Shown: positions 39,280-49,494 of the stretch, piece after piece | Layout of the letters: every line of letters begins with the position of its first letter | Numbering within the stretch: the first letter of the stretch is position 1 | Notes under the pieces: generated by a model | The model's input: only the letters and a program-made list of their open reading frames with translations | What the model was told of the DNA's origin: nothing | Databases searched by the model: none | Assembly (NCBI GenBank): GCA_905182375.1 | Contig: CAJJBF010000013.1 | Span: 27,501-89,876 of the forward strand | Direction of reading: 5' to 3' | DNA: 62,376 nucleotides | Source: Flammeovirgaceae bacterium UBA4465 | GTDB lineage: Bacteria > Bacteroidota > Bacteroidia > Cytophagales > Cyclobacteriaceae | Translations under genes and position numbers: made by a program

Positions 39280-39689
39280 AGTGGATTAAGTTTGTCATAG
39301 CGGGGTTTTATTTTGGTTTTATTTTGATAAAATCTGAAGCCATTTCTTAGTATATAATTGTAGAGATATTTCATTTTAATCATTTTATATGTTTGGGATC
39401 ATCGGTTCGGCAGTGGGTGTTGGCGCCATTTCGGTGCTTATTATAAAAAAGTTAAACTAATCAGTTTTTAAGAGGCAACCCATCGACTTATCCAAAAAGC
39501 TTTTTCAATTAAAATCCCAATTATGGGGGGGGACTCATTTTTGGATTGGGATGGTCTTTGGTAGGTGCTTGCCCAGGTCCATTATTTGTCCATTTAGGTG
39601 CGGGAAATACTATTATCTTGATTCCTATTCTATTTGCAATCTTGGGGACTTACTGCTATGGACATTTTAAGGATAGTCTTCCACACTGA
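39276..39689 (+). pseudogene. YeeE/YedE family sulfur transporter, second component, frameshifted and with stops
   Basis: The ATG overlaps the end of the first component. The frame reads MKWIKFVIAGFYFGFILIKSEAIS, stops at TAG 39348-39350, and shifts before MFGIIGSAVGVGAISVLIIKKLN at 39389. It stops again at TAA 39458-39460, and shifts at an eight-G run (39525-39532) before [19 protein letters not shown]. The GACPGP motif is the signature of the second YeeE/YedE half. Four separate lesions make function very unlikely. Confidence 0.82.
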
Positions 39690-39758
39690 AAATGGGTAAG
39701 CATTCGAATGAAAAACAGATGGAAGGCATTGTCATATCTTATTTGAAATATTATAATC

Positions 39759-40937
39759 ATGAAGGTTAAAAGATTTGAAACTTTGGCCATCAGAACACAA
39801 ACAGTACGTTCTGAGCAAAGGGAACATTCAACACCCTTACCTTTAACTTCTAGTTTTGTTTTTGATTATTCAGCATAAATGGAAGCGATGTTTGCCGATG
39901 AACTCGAAGGGAATATTTACAGCGGATTCTCAAAGTCAAATGTTACAGAATTAATTGAAAAAATAAAGTTATTGGAAGGAGCGGAGGCGGGCTGGGCCAC
40001 GGCAACTGGAATGGCTGCCATTTTCTCAACATTTGGAGCTCTATTAAGTCAGGGCGATCATGTCCTGGCTTGTCGTTCTGTCTTTGGATCTACCCATAAC
40101 ATTTTGACTAAAATATTACCTTCTTGGGGTATAGAGACTACTTTCGTTGACTTTGATGATACCGAAAATTGGGATAAGGCCGTAAGAAAAAACACCCGAC
40201 TTATATTCGTTGAGACACCTACAAATCCAGGAGTAGATATCATTGACTTAAAATGGTTAGGAGAATTTTCAAGTGCATATCATCTCATTAATGTGGTTGA
40301 CAATTGTTTTCCCATACCTTATTTACAGCAGCCCATTAAATAAGGTGCCGATTTGGTCATTCACTCGGCTACCAAATATTTAGATAGTCAAGGAAGGGTT
40401 TTGGGTGGATTGATTGCTGGGAAGAAACATTTGACAGAAAAAGTCAAGGGATTTGCACGTCATTCTGGTCCTGCTTTAGCACCTTTCAACGCTTGGGTAA
40501 TATCAAAAAGCTTAGAAACGTTAGCCGTCAGAATGGATCGACATTGTGAAAATGTGCTTTCCTGAAGCCAACGACTAGAGCGATTATCTCAAATTGAGTT
40601 AGTTAAATATCCTTTTTTACCTAGTCATACGCAATACGAGGTAGCTAAAAAGCAAATGAAAGCTGGAGGAGGCATCATTTCATTCGTCATAGCAGGAGGT
40701 TTTGAGCGGGCACGAATTTTTTTAGATCAATTGGATTTAGTTTCATTAACGGCCATTTTAGGTCATAAGAGAACGATTGCAACGCATCCGGCATCAACCA
40801 CTCATGCCAAGTTGCCCACAACGGATAGGACAGCTATTGGTATTTTACCAGGTCTCATTCGTCTGTCCATTGGTCTAGAGCATGTGGATGATCTTTACGA
40901 AGATATTGAACAAGCCTTAAGGTTAGGACATTACTAA
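39759..40937 (+). pseudogene. metZ: O-acyl-homoserine sulfhydrylase (MetZ/MetY type), three in-frame stops
   Basis: A single frame runs from ATG 39759 to TAA 40937, 392 codons, the normal length for MetZ. It is interrupted only by TAA at 39876, TAA at 40341 and TGA at 40563, with no frameshift. Between the stops the PLP-enzyme features are intact: MKVKRFETLAIRTQ at the start, GWATATGMAAIFS, VETPTNPGVDI, the PLP lysine in LVIHSATKYLDS, and the C-terminal PGLIRLSIGLEH. The enzyme would add sulfide to activated homoserine in methionine synthesis. Nearby S-box and sulfur-transport remnants fit. The three nonsense codons mark it as inactive unless read through. Confidence 0.87.
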
Positions 40938-41068
40938 GGTGAGATACACTTACTTTCCTATGATTTTTTAAAATACTATTTGATAAACGGTAATATTTAC
41001 CCAATTTATTTGCATAATTTCTTCATTTTCTCTATCTTCTAATACTTCATATATAAATATATGCTAAA

Positions 41069-41527
41069 ATGGTAAAAAGTTATCGAGGTTTAGAAATGCC
41101 CAAGGTGGTTGATAAGCAACAACTTTTAGTTAAGGATTATATGGCAACCAGGTTAATTAAATTTAAACCAGATCAATCCATCATTGAGGCAATGAATTTA
41201 TTGTTGAGTAAAAACATCTCAGGGGCACCTGTAGTCAATGATCAAAATGAATTGGTTGGAATGATATCAGAATCAGATTGCATGAAGGAAATCATCAGGG
41301 GTAAATACCATAACATGCCCATTGATACAGGTTCCGTTTCATCTTACATGACCAAAGAAGTGGTTTATATAGTACCTGCATTGAATATTTTTGAAGTGGC
41401 ACAGATGTTTCTAGAAAGAAAGCTGAGAAGATTTCCTGTCGTTTATATGGGGAAACTGGTTGGACAGATCAGTCAAAAGGATGTAATTAGAGCATTTAAG
41501 AAAGTCAGAAGTAGTACTTGGAGATAA
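41069..41527 (+). CDS. CBS-domain protein
   Basis: The 152-residue protein consists of a CBS pair: the first half holds VKDYMATRLIKFKPDQSIIEAMNLLL (about 22-47), and the second has SSYMTKEVVYIVPALNIFEVAQMFLERKLRRFPVV (about 91-125). Such pairs bind adenine nucleotides and act as energy sensors, but no effector domain is attached here. The gene is intact, in contrast to the decayed genes just upstream. A stand-alone regulator that acts by binding a partner protein is the usual expectation. Confidence 0.88.
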   Translation: MVKSYRGLEMPKVVDKQQLLVKDYMATRLIKFKPDQSIIEAMNLLLSKNISGAPVVNDQNELVGMISESDCMKEIIRGKYHNMPIDTGSVSSYMTKEVVYIVPALNIFEVAQMFLERKLRRFPVVYMGKLVGQISQKDVIRAFKKVRSSTWR

Positions 41528-41605
41528 ATATTTTGATTTTTTTTTTGAGATGGGTTGGTTCATATCGCTCAAAATGATAAGTTTGATAAATTATTTTAAT
41601 CAACT

Positions 41606-41938
41606 ATGGGATTAGGGAACGCAATTAATAATTTTTCAAACAATGTTAAGTCAGGAATTGATAATTTCCTAAAGGTATTCAAACCTACCTATTCGGTGAA
41701 TGCGGTGATTTATTTTGTCATTCCTGGAGCTCCTTTGAAGAAAAGCGTAAATGCCTATCATTTTGGTAAAGGCGAGTTGTCTGAAGCAAGACTATTTTTT
41801 GACCAGGTGTTCCAAAAAACCAAAGAATTGAGTTTTGCACCGGTCGAATTGCAGCTCATACAAGGCAAGAAAAAATTGATAGATGAGCAAAAATTGGGGC
41901 CGGTAGACATGGTCAAAAGTGCAATTCAGCATCAATAG
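41606..41938 (+). CDS. Hypothetical protein
   Basis: The 110-residue protein has no signal peptide and no membrane segment. It begins with an Asn-rich helix (GNAINNFSNNVKSGIDNFLKV) and contains a short hydrophobic strand (VNAVIYFVIPGAP). I do not recognise a family. The ATG at 41606 is preceded by a suitable A/T-rich leader. It lies 78 bases after the CBS gene on the same strand, so the two might be cotranscribed, though the pairing is not known to me. Confidence 0.55.
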   Translation: MGLGNAINNFSNNVKSGIDNFLKVFKPTYSVNAVIYFVIPGAPLKKSVNAYHFGKGELSEARLFFDQVFQKTKELSFAPVELQLIQGKKKLIDEQKLGPVDMVKSAIQHQ

Positions 41939-42000
41939 TTTTTTTTCTTTTTTTAAATAAATACGAGTCTTTTACCTCTTTAGGATTAAAAAATCCAAGA

Positions 42001-43735
42001 TTATATTCTTGCTTGGTAAGTATACAATTCAAAATATCTACCTTCCTCACTTATCAAATCGTCATGCGTGCCTTGTTCAACGATCAATCCATTTTCGATC
42101 ACCAAAATTTGATCAGCTCTTCGTATAGTACTCAGCCTGTGGGCAATGACGAAGGTAGTTCTACCTCCCATTAGATTTTCAAGACTTTTTTGAATATATG
42201 ATTCACTTTCTGTATCTAAATTGGAGGTGGCTTCATCCAAAATCAATATTCTGGGATTGGCTAAGATGGCTCGAGCAATAGCTATGCGTTGTCGTTGACC
42301 TCCTGACAATTTGATTCCGCGTTCGCCGATAACGGTGGCCATACCCTCTTCGAAGCGATCGGTAAATTCGGTGACATAAGCCGCCTTTGCTGCTGCAACT
42401 ACTTCTTCGTCAGTTGCGTTGGGTCTTGGGAATAAAATATTTTCTTTGATGGTACCTTCAAACAAAAAATCATCTTGAAGTACCACACCCAACTGACTCC
42501 TAAAGTTTTCCAAGGATATAAGTGAAAGATCATGCCCATCAACGGTAATAGTTCCTGCATTTGGAGTAACGAAACTAGCCGCTAGTGCCGCTATGGTTGA
42601 CTTCCCAGATCCAGATGATCCTACCAAAGCAGTGACGGATCCAGGACGTGCGTCAAAGGAGATATCATGGAGCACCTTTTTTTCTTCCTCATACCCAAAG
42701 GTCACGTTACTAAACTGCACATGCCCTTCTATATTTTTGATTTTTTGGGTTCGAATCGAACCATCATCCTCGGATTCCATATTCATCAATTCTTCTGTTC
42801 TATCGAGTCCAGCAAAAGCTTCGGTGAGTTGACTTCCAATATTGCTCATCTGAACGATCGGAGCAATCATGAATCCAAGGTATAAAGTAAAGGATAAAAA
42901 TTGACCTATAGTAAGGTCATTGTTCATGATCATGTAACCTCCTATGCCCATAATCCCTGTACTCGAGAGGCCTAGTAAAAAGGTGGCTGAACTGGTGATA
43001 ATGCTCGTAGCAGTAAGACTTTTCTTTACATTTAAAAATAACTTTTCAGTCCCCTCTTCAAAAGATTTAATTTCCTGTTTTTCTGCATTAAATCCTTTGA
43101 TCACACGTACGCCATTCAACGTTTCTGTAAGTCGACCCGTGACCTCTGCATTGATTTTGCCTCTTTCCCGAAAAACAGGACGAATGTATCCAAAGGCCTT
43201 CAATGAGACAACTCCAAAAATCGCGACAGGAACGAGCACATAAACGGTCATCATCGGACTTATCTTAATCAATAAGGCCAAGGAAATAAAGGCGGTCAGT
43301 ACGCCTCCAACAAGCTGAACAAGACCTGTTCCTACCAGATTTCGAACCCCTTCAACATCATTCATTACGAGAGACTAATTCGCCCGACTTTGTGTTATCA
43401 AAAAATCGGGTTGGTAAATAGATTACTTTCTTTTGGACTTGAACGCGGAGTTTAGCAATCAGGTGTTGGGCTTCTACACTTAATATTTTAGTTAATAAAA
43501 AGGAGGTTATGGCTTGTATGGTGATGGCTCCAATCACCCATAAAAGCAAGGTCTTAAGCATTTCTATATCTTTATTGATGATTACGTCATCCATTAAATA
43601 CTGACTGGCTCCGGGTAAGACCAAACTAGCAAGTCTGCTCAGGATAATCAAAAAAAGGCCTATCAGGATAGGTTTTTTTCTGGGCCAAATAATAGTCTTA
43701 AAAACGTGATTAAGGGTTACTTTTGATTTTGCCAT
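42001..43735 (-). pseudogene. ABC exporter (MsbA/ABCB type), one frameshift
   Basis: Two consecutive minus-strand frames form one half-size ABC exporter of about 580 residues. The first frame (starting at MAKSK, 43735, or at a start upstream) ends in FDNTKSGELVSRNE at 43358. The second restarts at MNDVEGVRNLVGTG, which normally follows directly as SRIMNDVEG. Two bases seem lost at about 43365. Downstream, the membrane domain and ATPase are complete: Walker A VGSSGSGKST, Q-loop, signature LSGGQRQRIA, Walker B LILDEATSNLD, and HRLSTI. The substrate, likely a lipid or drug, is unknown. A single indel leaves open recent inactivation or a sequence error. Confidence 0.85.
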
Positions 43736-43917
43736 ATGCTCTGAATAATACAAAAAACGATCCAAATCATTTTACTGACAAGATGACCGAAAGAGGATAG
43801 ATTATGGTCTTACCATATAAAAAGATTAGTTTATTTTATAAATAGATGAATACTTATCTTAGTAAAAAGTAACGAATGCAATTATTAATTAAGATTTTAT
43901 TATAATTATAATTACCT

Positions 43918-44611
43918 ATGTCAATGCATTCGCAAACCGTAGTCAGTAGATTAGAGATTTACAATGTTAATACAGATCGAAGAGAAGTAATTCATGAAGA
44001 GGTAGGTACACTTTTTGAGGCACTTAATTGGAGTCAAGATGGTAAATGTTTGATCTATAATCAAGGAGGCAATCTTTATAAATTCGATTTTGATAAAAAA
44101 AAAGGAAAAAATAAATACTGGTTTTGCTCAAGACTGTAATAATGATCATGGGATATCACCAGACGGAAAAATGTTGGCCATTTCAAATAATGACTCGATA
44201 ATAGGATCTAGAATTTATACTTTACCTATTGAGGGAGGGCTTCCAAACCTGATTATAAAAGCAGGATCTTCATATTGGTACGGTTGGTCTCCAGATGGAG
44301 AAAGTTTAGTTTATTGCGCCGAAAGAGGAGGTAATTACGATATTTATCGCATCAATTTTGCCAGTGGTGAGGAGCATCGATTGACCTATACTGAAGGCCT
44401 TGATGATGGTCCTGATTATTCGTTCAGTGGGCGTCAGATTTATTTCAATTCTGTCCGGACGGGAAGCATGCAGATTTGGAGAATGGACGCTGATGGATCC
44501 AATCAAGAACAGTTATCCAATGATGGATTTAATGATTGGTTTCCACACCCCTCACCCGATAGCAAGTGGTTTGCATTTGTAAGGCATGCGTTGATAGATA
44601 ATAAAGAATAG
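43918..44611 (+). pseudogene. TolB-like beta-propeller protein, frameshifted and truncated
   Basis: The first frame (ATG 43918) has SRLEIYNVNTDRREVI and [20 protein letters not shown], the start of PD40-repeat propellers. At a nine-A run (44095-44103) the frame shifts to [29 protein letters not shown], which continues through several WSPDG-type repeats ([46 protein letters not shown]). It ends at TAG 44611, short of the usual length of about 290 residues by a couple of blades. Related proteins are periplasmic or cytoplasmic propellers of unknown partner; the function here is lost or unclear. Confidence 0.8.
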
Positions 44612-44968
44612 CTTTTTTTAAGTATAAGGTTAGTATAATTGGAAAGCCTTAAAAAAAACGCTAATAGGTACTTGATCTGATGTTGTTACTGAAGTGTGTT
44701 TTTTGATCTGAAAAAATCTGAAGAACGCTTGTGAGAGCGGCTCATGGACGAGATGATGCGTTTGGTTTCCTAAAAGAGGCATTCATTCTTACAAGGATGT
44801 ATCTTAGGAGGGGTCTCTAAGAGCTTAGGCGGCGATGGCTTTCAATAAACAACATGGTCTTGGATTAAGTTATAAATTTAAGCAGACCGACGAGATGGCT
44901 CATCATCCGATCGCTTTAAGTATCATTGCGATCATAATACTTCTTTCATATCACCAAGACCTCATCAA
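44612..44968. other. Intergenic region, 357 bases
   Basis: This stretch lies between the truncated TolB-like gene and the glycosyltransferase. It probably includes eroded 3' sequence of the former, but no recognisable repeat blade could be read in any frame. No RNA gene, terminator with T-run or promoter match stood out. Confidence 0.45.
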
Positions 44969-45982
44969 ATGGAATCAAGACCGCTCATCTCAATTATAAT
45001 GGCAGTAAAGGATACGGGTCCTTATTTGGCCGAATGTCTCGATTCCATCCTTATGCAGACCTACGAAAATTGGGAACTTATAGCGGTCAATGACCATTCT
45101 GCTGATGATTCATGGGAACGATTAAATGATTATGTGCAGCAAGATGAAAGGATTCGAATTTTTCAAAGCACGGGTCACAGACTTAATCCGGCCTTAAAAG
45201 AAGGATATCAACATTGTCGTGGGACTTTAATCAATCGCATGGATTCGGATGATTACATGCCATTAGATAAATTGGAAGCCATGTTTGACGTTTGGGCAGT
45301 ACATGGGAAAGGTGTTGTTGTAGCCGGGGGAGTGGAGCATTTTGTTGAAAATGGAACCGTAGGGCCTGGATTTCAACGATACGACCAATGGCTGAATCAA
45401 GTAGCAAAAACGAGTACGCATTACCAACAGATTTATAAAGAATGTGTAATTCCTTCTCATTGTTGGTTGATTCACAAAGAAGATTTTAGTGCTGTAGGCG
45501 CCTTTGACCCCGACGTTTATCCAGAGGATTATGATTTATGCTTTAGATTTTATCGTAAGGGCTATAAAATCATAGGGATGGATAAAATACTTCATTTTTG
45601 GAGGGATCGAGAAGATCGCATTTCTCGGACTTGGACAGAATATAAAGACAATAGATATTTTGAGTTAAAATTGAAATATTTTTTTGAATTGGATAGAGAT
45701 TCATCACGACCCTTGGTGGTTTGGGGTGCAGGACGCAATGGAAAAGACCTTATAAAGGTCTTAGCGAAATACGAGCAAGAGATTCATTGGGTATGTGATA
45801 ATGAACGTAAAATAGGGAAAGAGATATTAGGCCACCAAATGTATCACTTTTCATCGATTAAAGGTCTGGACAGACCCCAGATTATGGTAGTCATTGCTGC
45901 ACCTTCAGCTAAGTCAGAAATTGAAAATCACTTCACTCAATGGGGTAAAAAACCTGTAGAGGATTTTTGGTTTTTTGCTTAA
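44969..45982 (+). CDS. Family 2 glycosyltransferase with C-terminal Rossmann-like extension
   Basis: The 337-residue protein has a GT-A domain: [23 protein letters not shown] at 6-28, [13 protein letters not shown] near 40-52 and the metal motif [15 protein letters not shown] near 91-105. [11 protein letters not shown] segment near 180 and a [12 protein letters not shown] stretch follow. The last 100 residues contain [16 protein letters not shown] and [16 protein letters not shown], which look like a nucleotide-binding Rossmann fold. No membrane helices were seen. Donor, acceptor and the role of the extension are unknown. Its stop overlaps the convergent accC by four bases. Confidence 0.87.
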   Translation: MESRPLISIIMAVKDTGPYLAECLDSILMQTYENWELIAVNDHSADDSWERLNDYVQQDERIRIFQSTGHRLNPALKEGYQHCRGTLINRMDSDDYMPLDKLEAMFDVWAVHGKGVVVAGGVEHFVENGTVGPGFQRYDQWLNQVAKTSTHYQQIYKECVIPSHCWLIHKEDFSAVGAFDPDVYPEDYDLCFRFYRKGYKIIGMDKILHFWRDREDRISRTWTEYKDNRYFELKLKYFFELDRDSSRPLVVWGAGRNGKDLIKVLAKYEQEIHWVCDNERKIGKEILGHQMYHFSSIKGLDRPQIMVVIAAPSAKSEIENHFTQWGKKPVEDFWFFA

Positions 45983-47322
45983 ATTGACTCGAAATCAAAG
46001 GTTTCCAAAAAGGCGGTAGTGAAATTTCCTGACTTGAATTGTTCGTCGCCCATCAGTTTCAAATGGAAGGGAATGGTCGTTTCAACACCTTCTATAACCA
46101 TTTCTTCAAGGGCTCTTTTCATTTTTATCAATGCTTCCTCTCGAGTTTGTGCCGTTACGATGAGTTTGGCAATCATGGAATCATAGTGTGAGGGTATGGT
46201 GTATCCAGCATAAACATGACTGTCTACTCGTACCCCATGTCCTCCTGGGAAATGTAAATTGGTTATTTTACCTGGATTAGGTCTGAAGTTTTTTCGTGGA
46301 TCTTCCGCATTGATACGACATTCAATTGAATGCATTTGAGGGAAATAATTTTCTCCTGAAATGTGAATGCCGGCAGCTACTTTTATTTGCTCTTTGATCA
46401 AATCATAATCTGTGACTTCTTCTGTAATAGGGTGTTCTACTTGTATCCGGGTATTCATTTCCATGAAATAAAATTTTCCATACTTATCAACCAGAAATTC
46501 TACCGTACCGGCTCCCTCATACTTGATGGCTTCAGCTCCTTTAATGGCCGCTTTACCCATATCTTCTCGAAGTTTCTTAGTAATGATAGGAGAGGGAGTT
46601 TCTTCTACGAGTTTTTGATGTCTTCTTTGAATGGAGCAATCTCGTTCGGATAGGTGGCAGGCCCTACCGGTGGCATCTCCTATGATTTGAATTTCAATAT
46701 GCCTAGGTTCTTCTATAAATTTTTCAAGATAAAGGGCATCATTTCCAAAAGCGGCACTGGACTCTTGCTGCGCACTGTCCCAAGCATTTTGAAACTCTTG
46801 CTCTTTTTTAACCAACCGCATGCCACGTCCACCACCACCTGCTGTGGCTTTGAGCATGATGGGATATCCAATATCCTTGGCAATAAGTTTACCCTCTTTT
46901 ATTGAATCAATGATCCCCGCTGATCCAGGAATCGTAGGCACACCTGCCCGTTTCATGGTGTCTTTGGCAGTCGCCTTGTCCCCCATATTATTGATCATAT
47001 CAGCACTTGCTCCAATGAACTTGATCCCGTACTCTTCACAAACTCTAGAAAATTCAGCATTTTCAGCTAAAAACCCATAGCCGGGATGTATCGCATCCGC
47101 ATTGGTGATTTCAGCTGCTGAAATAATATTTGGAATGTTAAGATAGGAGTCTTTACTGGGCGCCGCGCCGATACATACTGCCTCATCCGCAAAGCGTACA
47201 TGTAAGCTTTCTTTATCTGCGGTAGAATAGACGGCTACGGTCTTTATACCCATTTCCTTACAAGTTCGAATGATTCGAAGTGCAATTTCTCCTCGATTTG
47301 CAATAAGAATTTTATGAAACAC
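45979..47322 (-). CDS. accC: Acetyl-CoA carboxylase, biotin carboxylase subunit
   Basis: The 447-residue ATP-grasp enzyme carboxylates the biotin on AccB in the first step of fatty acid synthesis. It starts [26 protein letters not shown], has the glycine-rich ATP loop [14 protein letters not shown] near 159-172, and the [16 protein letters not shown] block near 286-301 with catalytic Arg and Glu. The length is normal. It follows accB by 11 bases in the operon. Confidence 0.97.
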   Translation of the reverse strand: MFHKILIANRGEIALRIIRTCKEMGIKTVAVYSTADKESLHVRFADEAVCIGAAPSKDSYLNIPNIISAAEITNADAIHPGYGFLAENAEFSRVCEEYGIKFIGASADMINNMGDKATAKDTMKRAGVPTIPGSAGIIDSIKEGKLIAKDIGYPIMLKATAGGGGRGMRLVKKEQEFQNAWDSAQQESSAAFGNDALYLEKFIEEPRHIEIQIIGDATGRACHLSERDCSIQRRHQKLVEETPSPIITKKLREDMGKAAIKGAEAIKYEGAGTVEFLVDKYGKFYFMEMNTRIQVEHPITEEVTDYDLIKEQIKVAAGIHISGENYFPQMHSIECRINAEDPRKNFRPNPGKITNLHFPGGHGVRVDSHVYAGYTIPSHYDSMIAKLIVTAQTREEALIKMKRALEEMVIEGVETTIPFHLKLMGDEQFKSGNFTTAFLETFDFESI

Positions 47323-47333
47323 AGCTTATTTAT

Positions 47334-47804
47334 TTAAGAAGGATCAATTAAAAATAGAGGTTGGTCATATTCCACAGGATTTGCGTTTTCTGCCAATATT
47401 TTTACTACTGTACCGGAAACTTCCGCCTCTATCTCGTTGAAAAGCTTCATAGCTTCTACCACACAGACGGTATCTCCGGGCTTAATGACATCTCCCACTT
47501 TTAGAAAGTCTGGAGATTCGGGATTTGGTGCCATGTAAATGGTTCCAATCATGGGTGACTTGATGGTGATATGTTTTTGATCTTCTACCTCTTTGGGCAT
47601 TGGAGTCAAACCATCGCTCGTGGGTTCAGGAGCTTGTTGGGGTGCAACCTGAGGTAAGGATGGGGCAGGTGAGAAATGGGGTTGTGAAACGACGTCAGAA
47701 GACCGTTTAATTTTGACTTTGAATGTTTCGGTTTCAATGTTTACCTCTTCGAGGCCGGTACTTTTTATATAGTCGATAAGATCGCGGATTTCTTTTACTT
47801 TCAT
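47334..47804 (-). CDS. accB: Acetyl-CoA carboxylase, biotin carboxyl carrier protein
   Basis: The 156-residue protein carries the biotin attachment site in VCVVEAMKLFNEIEA near residues 117-131. An N-terminal helical segment (KEIRDLIDYIKSTGLEEVNI) is joined by a Pro/Ala-rich linker to the lipoyl-like C-terminal domain. This layout is the normal BCCP arrangement. It lies between efp and accC, with 57 bases to efp. Confidence 0.97.
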   Translation of the reverse strand: MKVKEIRDLIDYIKSTGLEEVNIETETFKVKIKRSSDVVSQPHFSPAPSLPQVAPQQAPEPTSDGLTPMPKEVEDQKHITIKSPMIGTIYMAPNPESPDFLKVGDVIKPGDTVCVVEAMKLFNEIEAEVSGTVVKILAENANPVEYDQPLFLIDPS

Positions 47805-47861
47805 CTTTGTTTCTAGTCTCTTATTAAATATTTTTTTATTTTCAGGCTAAATCTAGGATAA

Positions 47862-48425
47862 TTATTTGACTCTTTCGGAGTAGGATCCATTTTTTGTATC
47901 CACCTTAATGATTTCATCTTGATTGATGAATAAGGGGACTTGGATGATCGCACCCGTTTCCAATTCCGCTTGTTTAGTTGCATTCGTGGCCGTATCCCCT
48001 TTCAATCCAGGTTCGGTATAAACAATTTTTAAATTCACGTATTGGGGGACTTCAGCCCCTAAAATTTTTTCTTGTTCGGTGTGTACGAGTACCTCAACTT
48101 CTTCTCCATCTTTAAGGAATTGTGGTGCATTAATTAATTTAAAATCAATCGGGATTTGTTCGTAGTTCTCTGTGTGCATGAAGTGATAACCAATGTCATC
48201 TTTGTACAGGTATTGGTACTTATGACGTTCTACCCGCGCCGTTGTAATTTTATGACCTGCAGAAAAGGTATTGTCAATGACGCGACCGGTGGACATGCTT
48301 TTTAATTTTGTTCTCACAAAAGCAGGTCCTTTCCCAGGTTTGACATGTTGAAATTCAACAATCGAGAACAAATCATGATTATATTCAATCACTAACCCAT
48401 TTTTAATATCAGCAGTAGTTGCCAT
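47862..48425 (-). CDS. efp: Elongation factor P
   Basis: The 187-residue factor relieves ribosome stalling at polyproline. The tip loop near residue 33 reads HVKPGKGPAFVRTKLK, with Lys in the position that can be modified. The C-terminal domain ends in IKVDTKNGSYSERVK, and the FVRTKLK and YVNLKIVYTEPGLKGDT strands are typical of the family. No modification enzyme gene is in the window. It sits between fabH and accB, an arrangement common in Bacteroidota. Confidence 0.97.
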   Translation of the reverse strand: MATTADIKNGLVIEYNHDLFSIVEFQHVKPGKGPAFVRTKLKSMSTGRVIDNTFSAGHKITTARVERHKYQYLYKDDIGYHFMHTENYEQIPIDFKLINAPQFLKDGEEVEVLVHTEQEKILGAEVPQYVNLKIVYTEPGLKGDTATNATKQAELETGAIIQVPLFINQDEIIKVDTKNGSYSERVK

Positions 48426-48432
48426 AATATCC

Positions 48433-49434
48433 TTAATTTTCGGGGCTGTAAGCCCATTTTAAATAAATAGAGGCCCAAGTAAACCCTCCTCCAAAGGCAG
48501 CTAAGATTAAATTATCTCCTTTTTTAAGTTGTGCTTCATAGTCCCATAAACAAAGGGGAATGGTACCTCCTGTCGTATTGCCGTACCTAGAGATGTTCAT
48601 CATGACTTTATCATCCGAGACCTGCATAAGTTTGGCTGTGGCATCGATGATTCTTTTATTGGCTTGATGGGGAACTAACCAAGCAATATCTGAGCCCTTT
48701 AAATCATTTCTATCCATGATTTCTTTGGCGACTCCCGCCATTTTAGTCACGGCAAATTTAAAAACGGCAGATCCTTCTTGATAGACATAATGCTCATGGT
48801 TTTGGACGGTATCGAGACTCGCTGGATAGCGACTTCCTCCGGCCTTGATATTTAGATATTGCTCTCCAGAACCATCGGATTTTAAAATAGCATCTTGGAT
48901 ACCTAAACCCTCATGATTGGACTCGAGCAGGGCAGCCCCAGCCCCATCTCCAAAGATGATGCAAGTGGTGCGGTCTTTATAATCTAAAATGGATGACATC
49001 TTATCGGCACCAATGACAATTATTTTTTTGTGCGAACCCGATTCAATAAATTTAGCACCTGTACTTAGGGCGAATAAAAAGCCAGAGCAGGCCGCAGCAA
49101 GGTCAAAACCGAAGGCATTTTTCGCTCCTACCTTTTGAGCAATGAGATTAGCGGTAGCCGGGAACGTCAAATCGGGCGTAATCGTGGCACAAATGATCGC
49201 ATCAATTTCCTCAGGGGCCGTCTTGGTTTTTTGGAGAAGCCCTTTAACAGCTTCTACGGCCATAATAGAGACGCCTTTGCCCGAGCCCTTCAGGATTCGC
49301 CTTTCTTTGATTCCTGTTCTGCTTACGATCCATTCATCGTTGGTGTCCACCATTGTTGCCAATTCATCATTGGTCAGGACATAGTCGGGGACGTAGCCGT
49401 TGATACCGGTAATAGCAGCCGTGATTTTTGACAT
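48433..49434 (-). CDS. fabH: 3-oxoacyl-ACP synthase III (FabH)
   Basis: The 333-residue thiolase-fold enzyme starts fatty acid synthesis by condensing acetyl-CoA (or a branched primer) with malonyl-ACP. The catalytic Cys is in AAACSGFLFAL near 114, His in VPHQANKRI near 252 and Asn in NISRYGNTTGGTIP near 283. The start SKITAAITGINGYVPDYVL and WIVSRTGIKERR are as expected. It is eight bases from efp in the same operon. Confidence 0.97.
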   Translation of the reverse strand: MSKITAAITGINGYVPDYVLTNDELATMVDTNDEWIVSRTGIKERRILKGSGKGVSIMAVEAVKGLLQKTKTAPEEIDAIICATITPDLTFPATANLIAQKVGAKNAFGFDLAAACSGFLFALSTGAKFIESGSHKKIIVIGADKMSSILDYKDRTTCIIFGDGAGAALLESNHEGLGIQDAILKSDGSGEQYLNIKAGGSRYPASLDTVQNHEHYVYQEGSAVFKFAVTKMAGVAKEIMDRNDLKGSDIAWLVPHQANKRIIDATAKLMQVSDDKVMMNISRYGNTTGGTIPLCLWDYEAQLKKGDNLILAAFGGGFTWASIYLKWAYSPEN

Positions 49435-49494
49435 ATATCGTATGATCTGCTAATTGAATCAAAATGGATGATTCAAAGCCAGACCGCTCAATCT

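Noticed and set aside
39759..40937. Stop-codon reassignment or selenocysteine/pyrrolysine insertion as an explanation for the stops in metZ
   Set aside because: TAA, TAG and TGA all end intact genes elsewhere in the window, two different stop codons are involved, and no insertion element was seen; decay is simpler.
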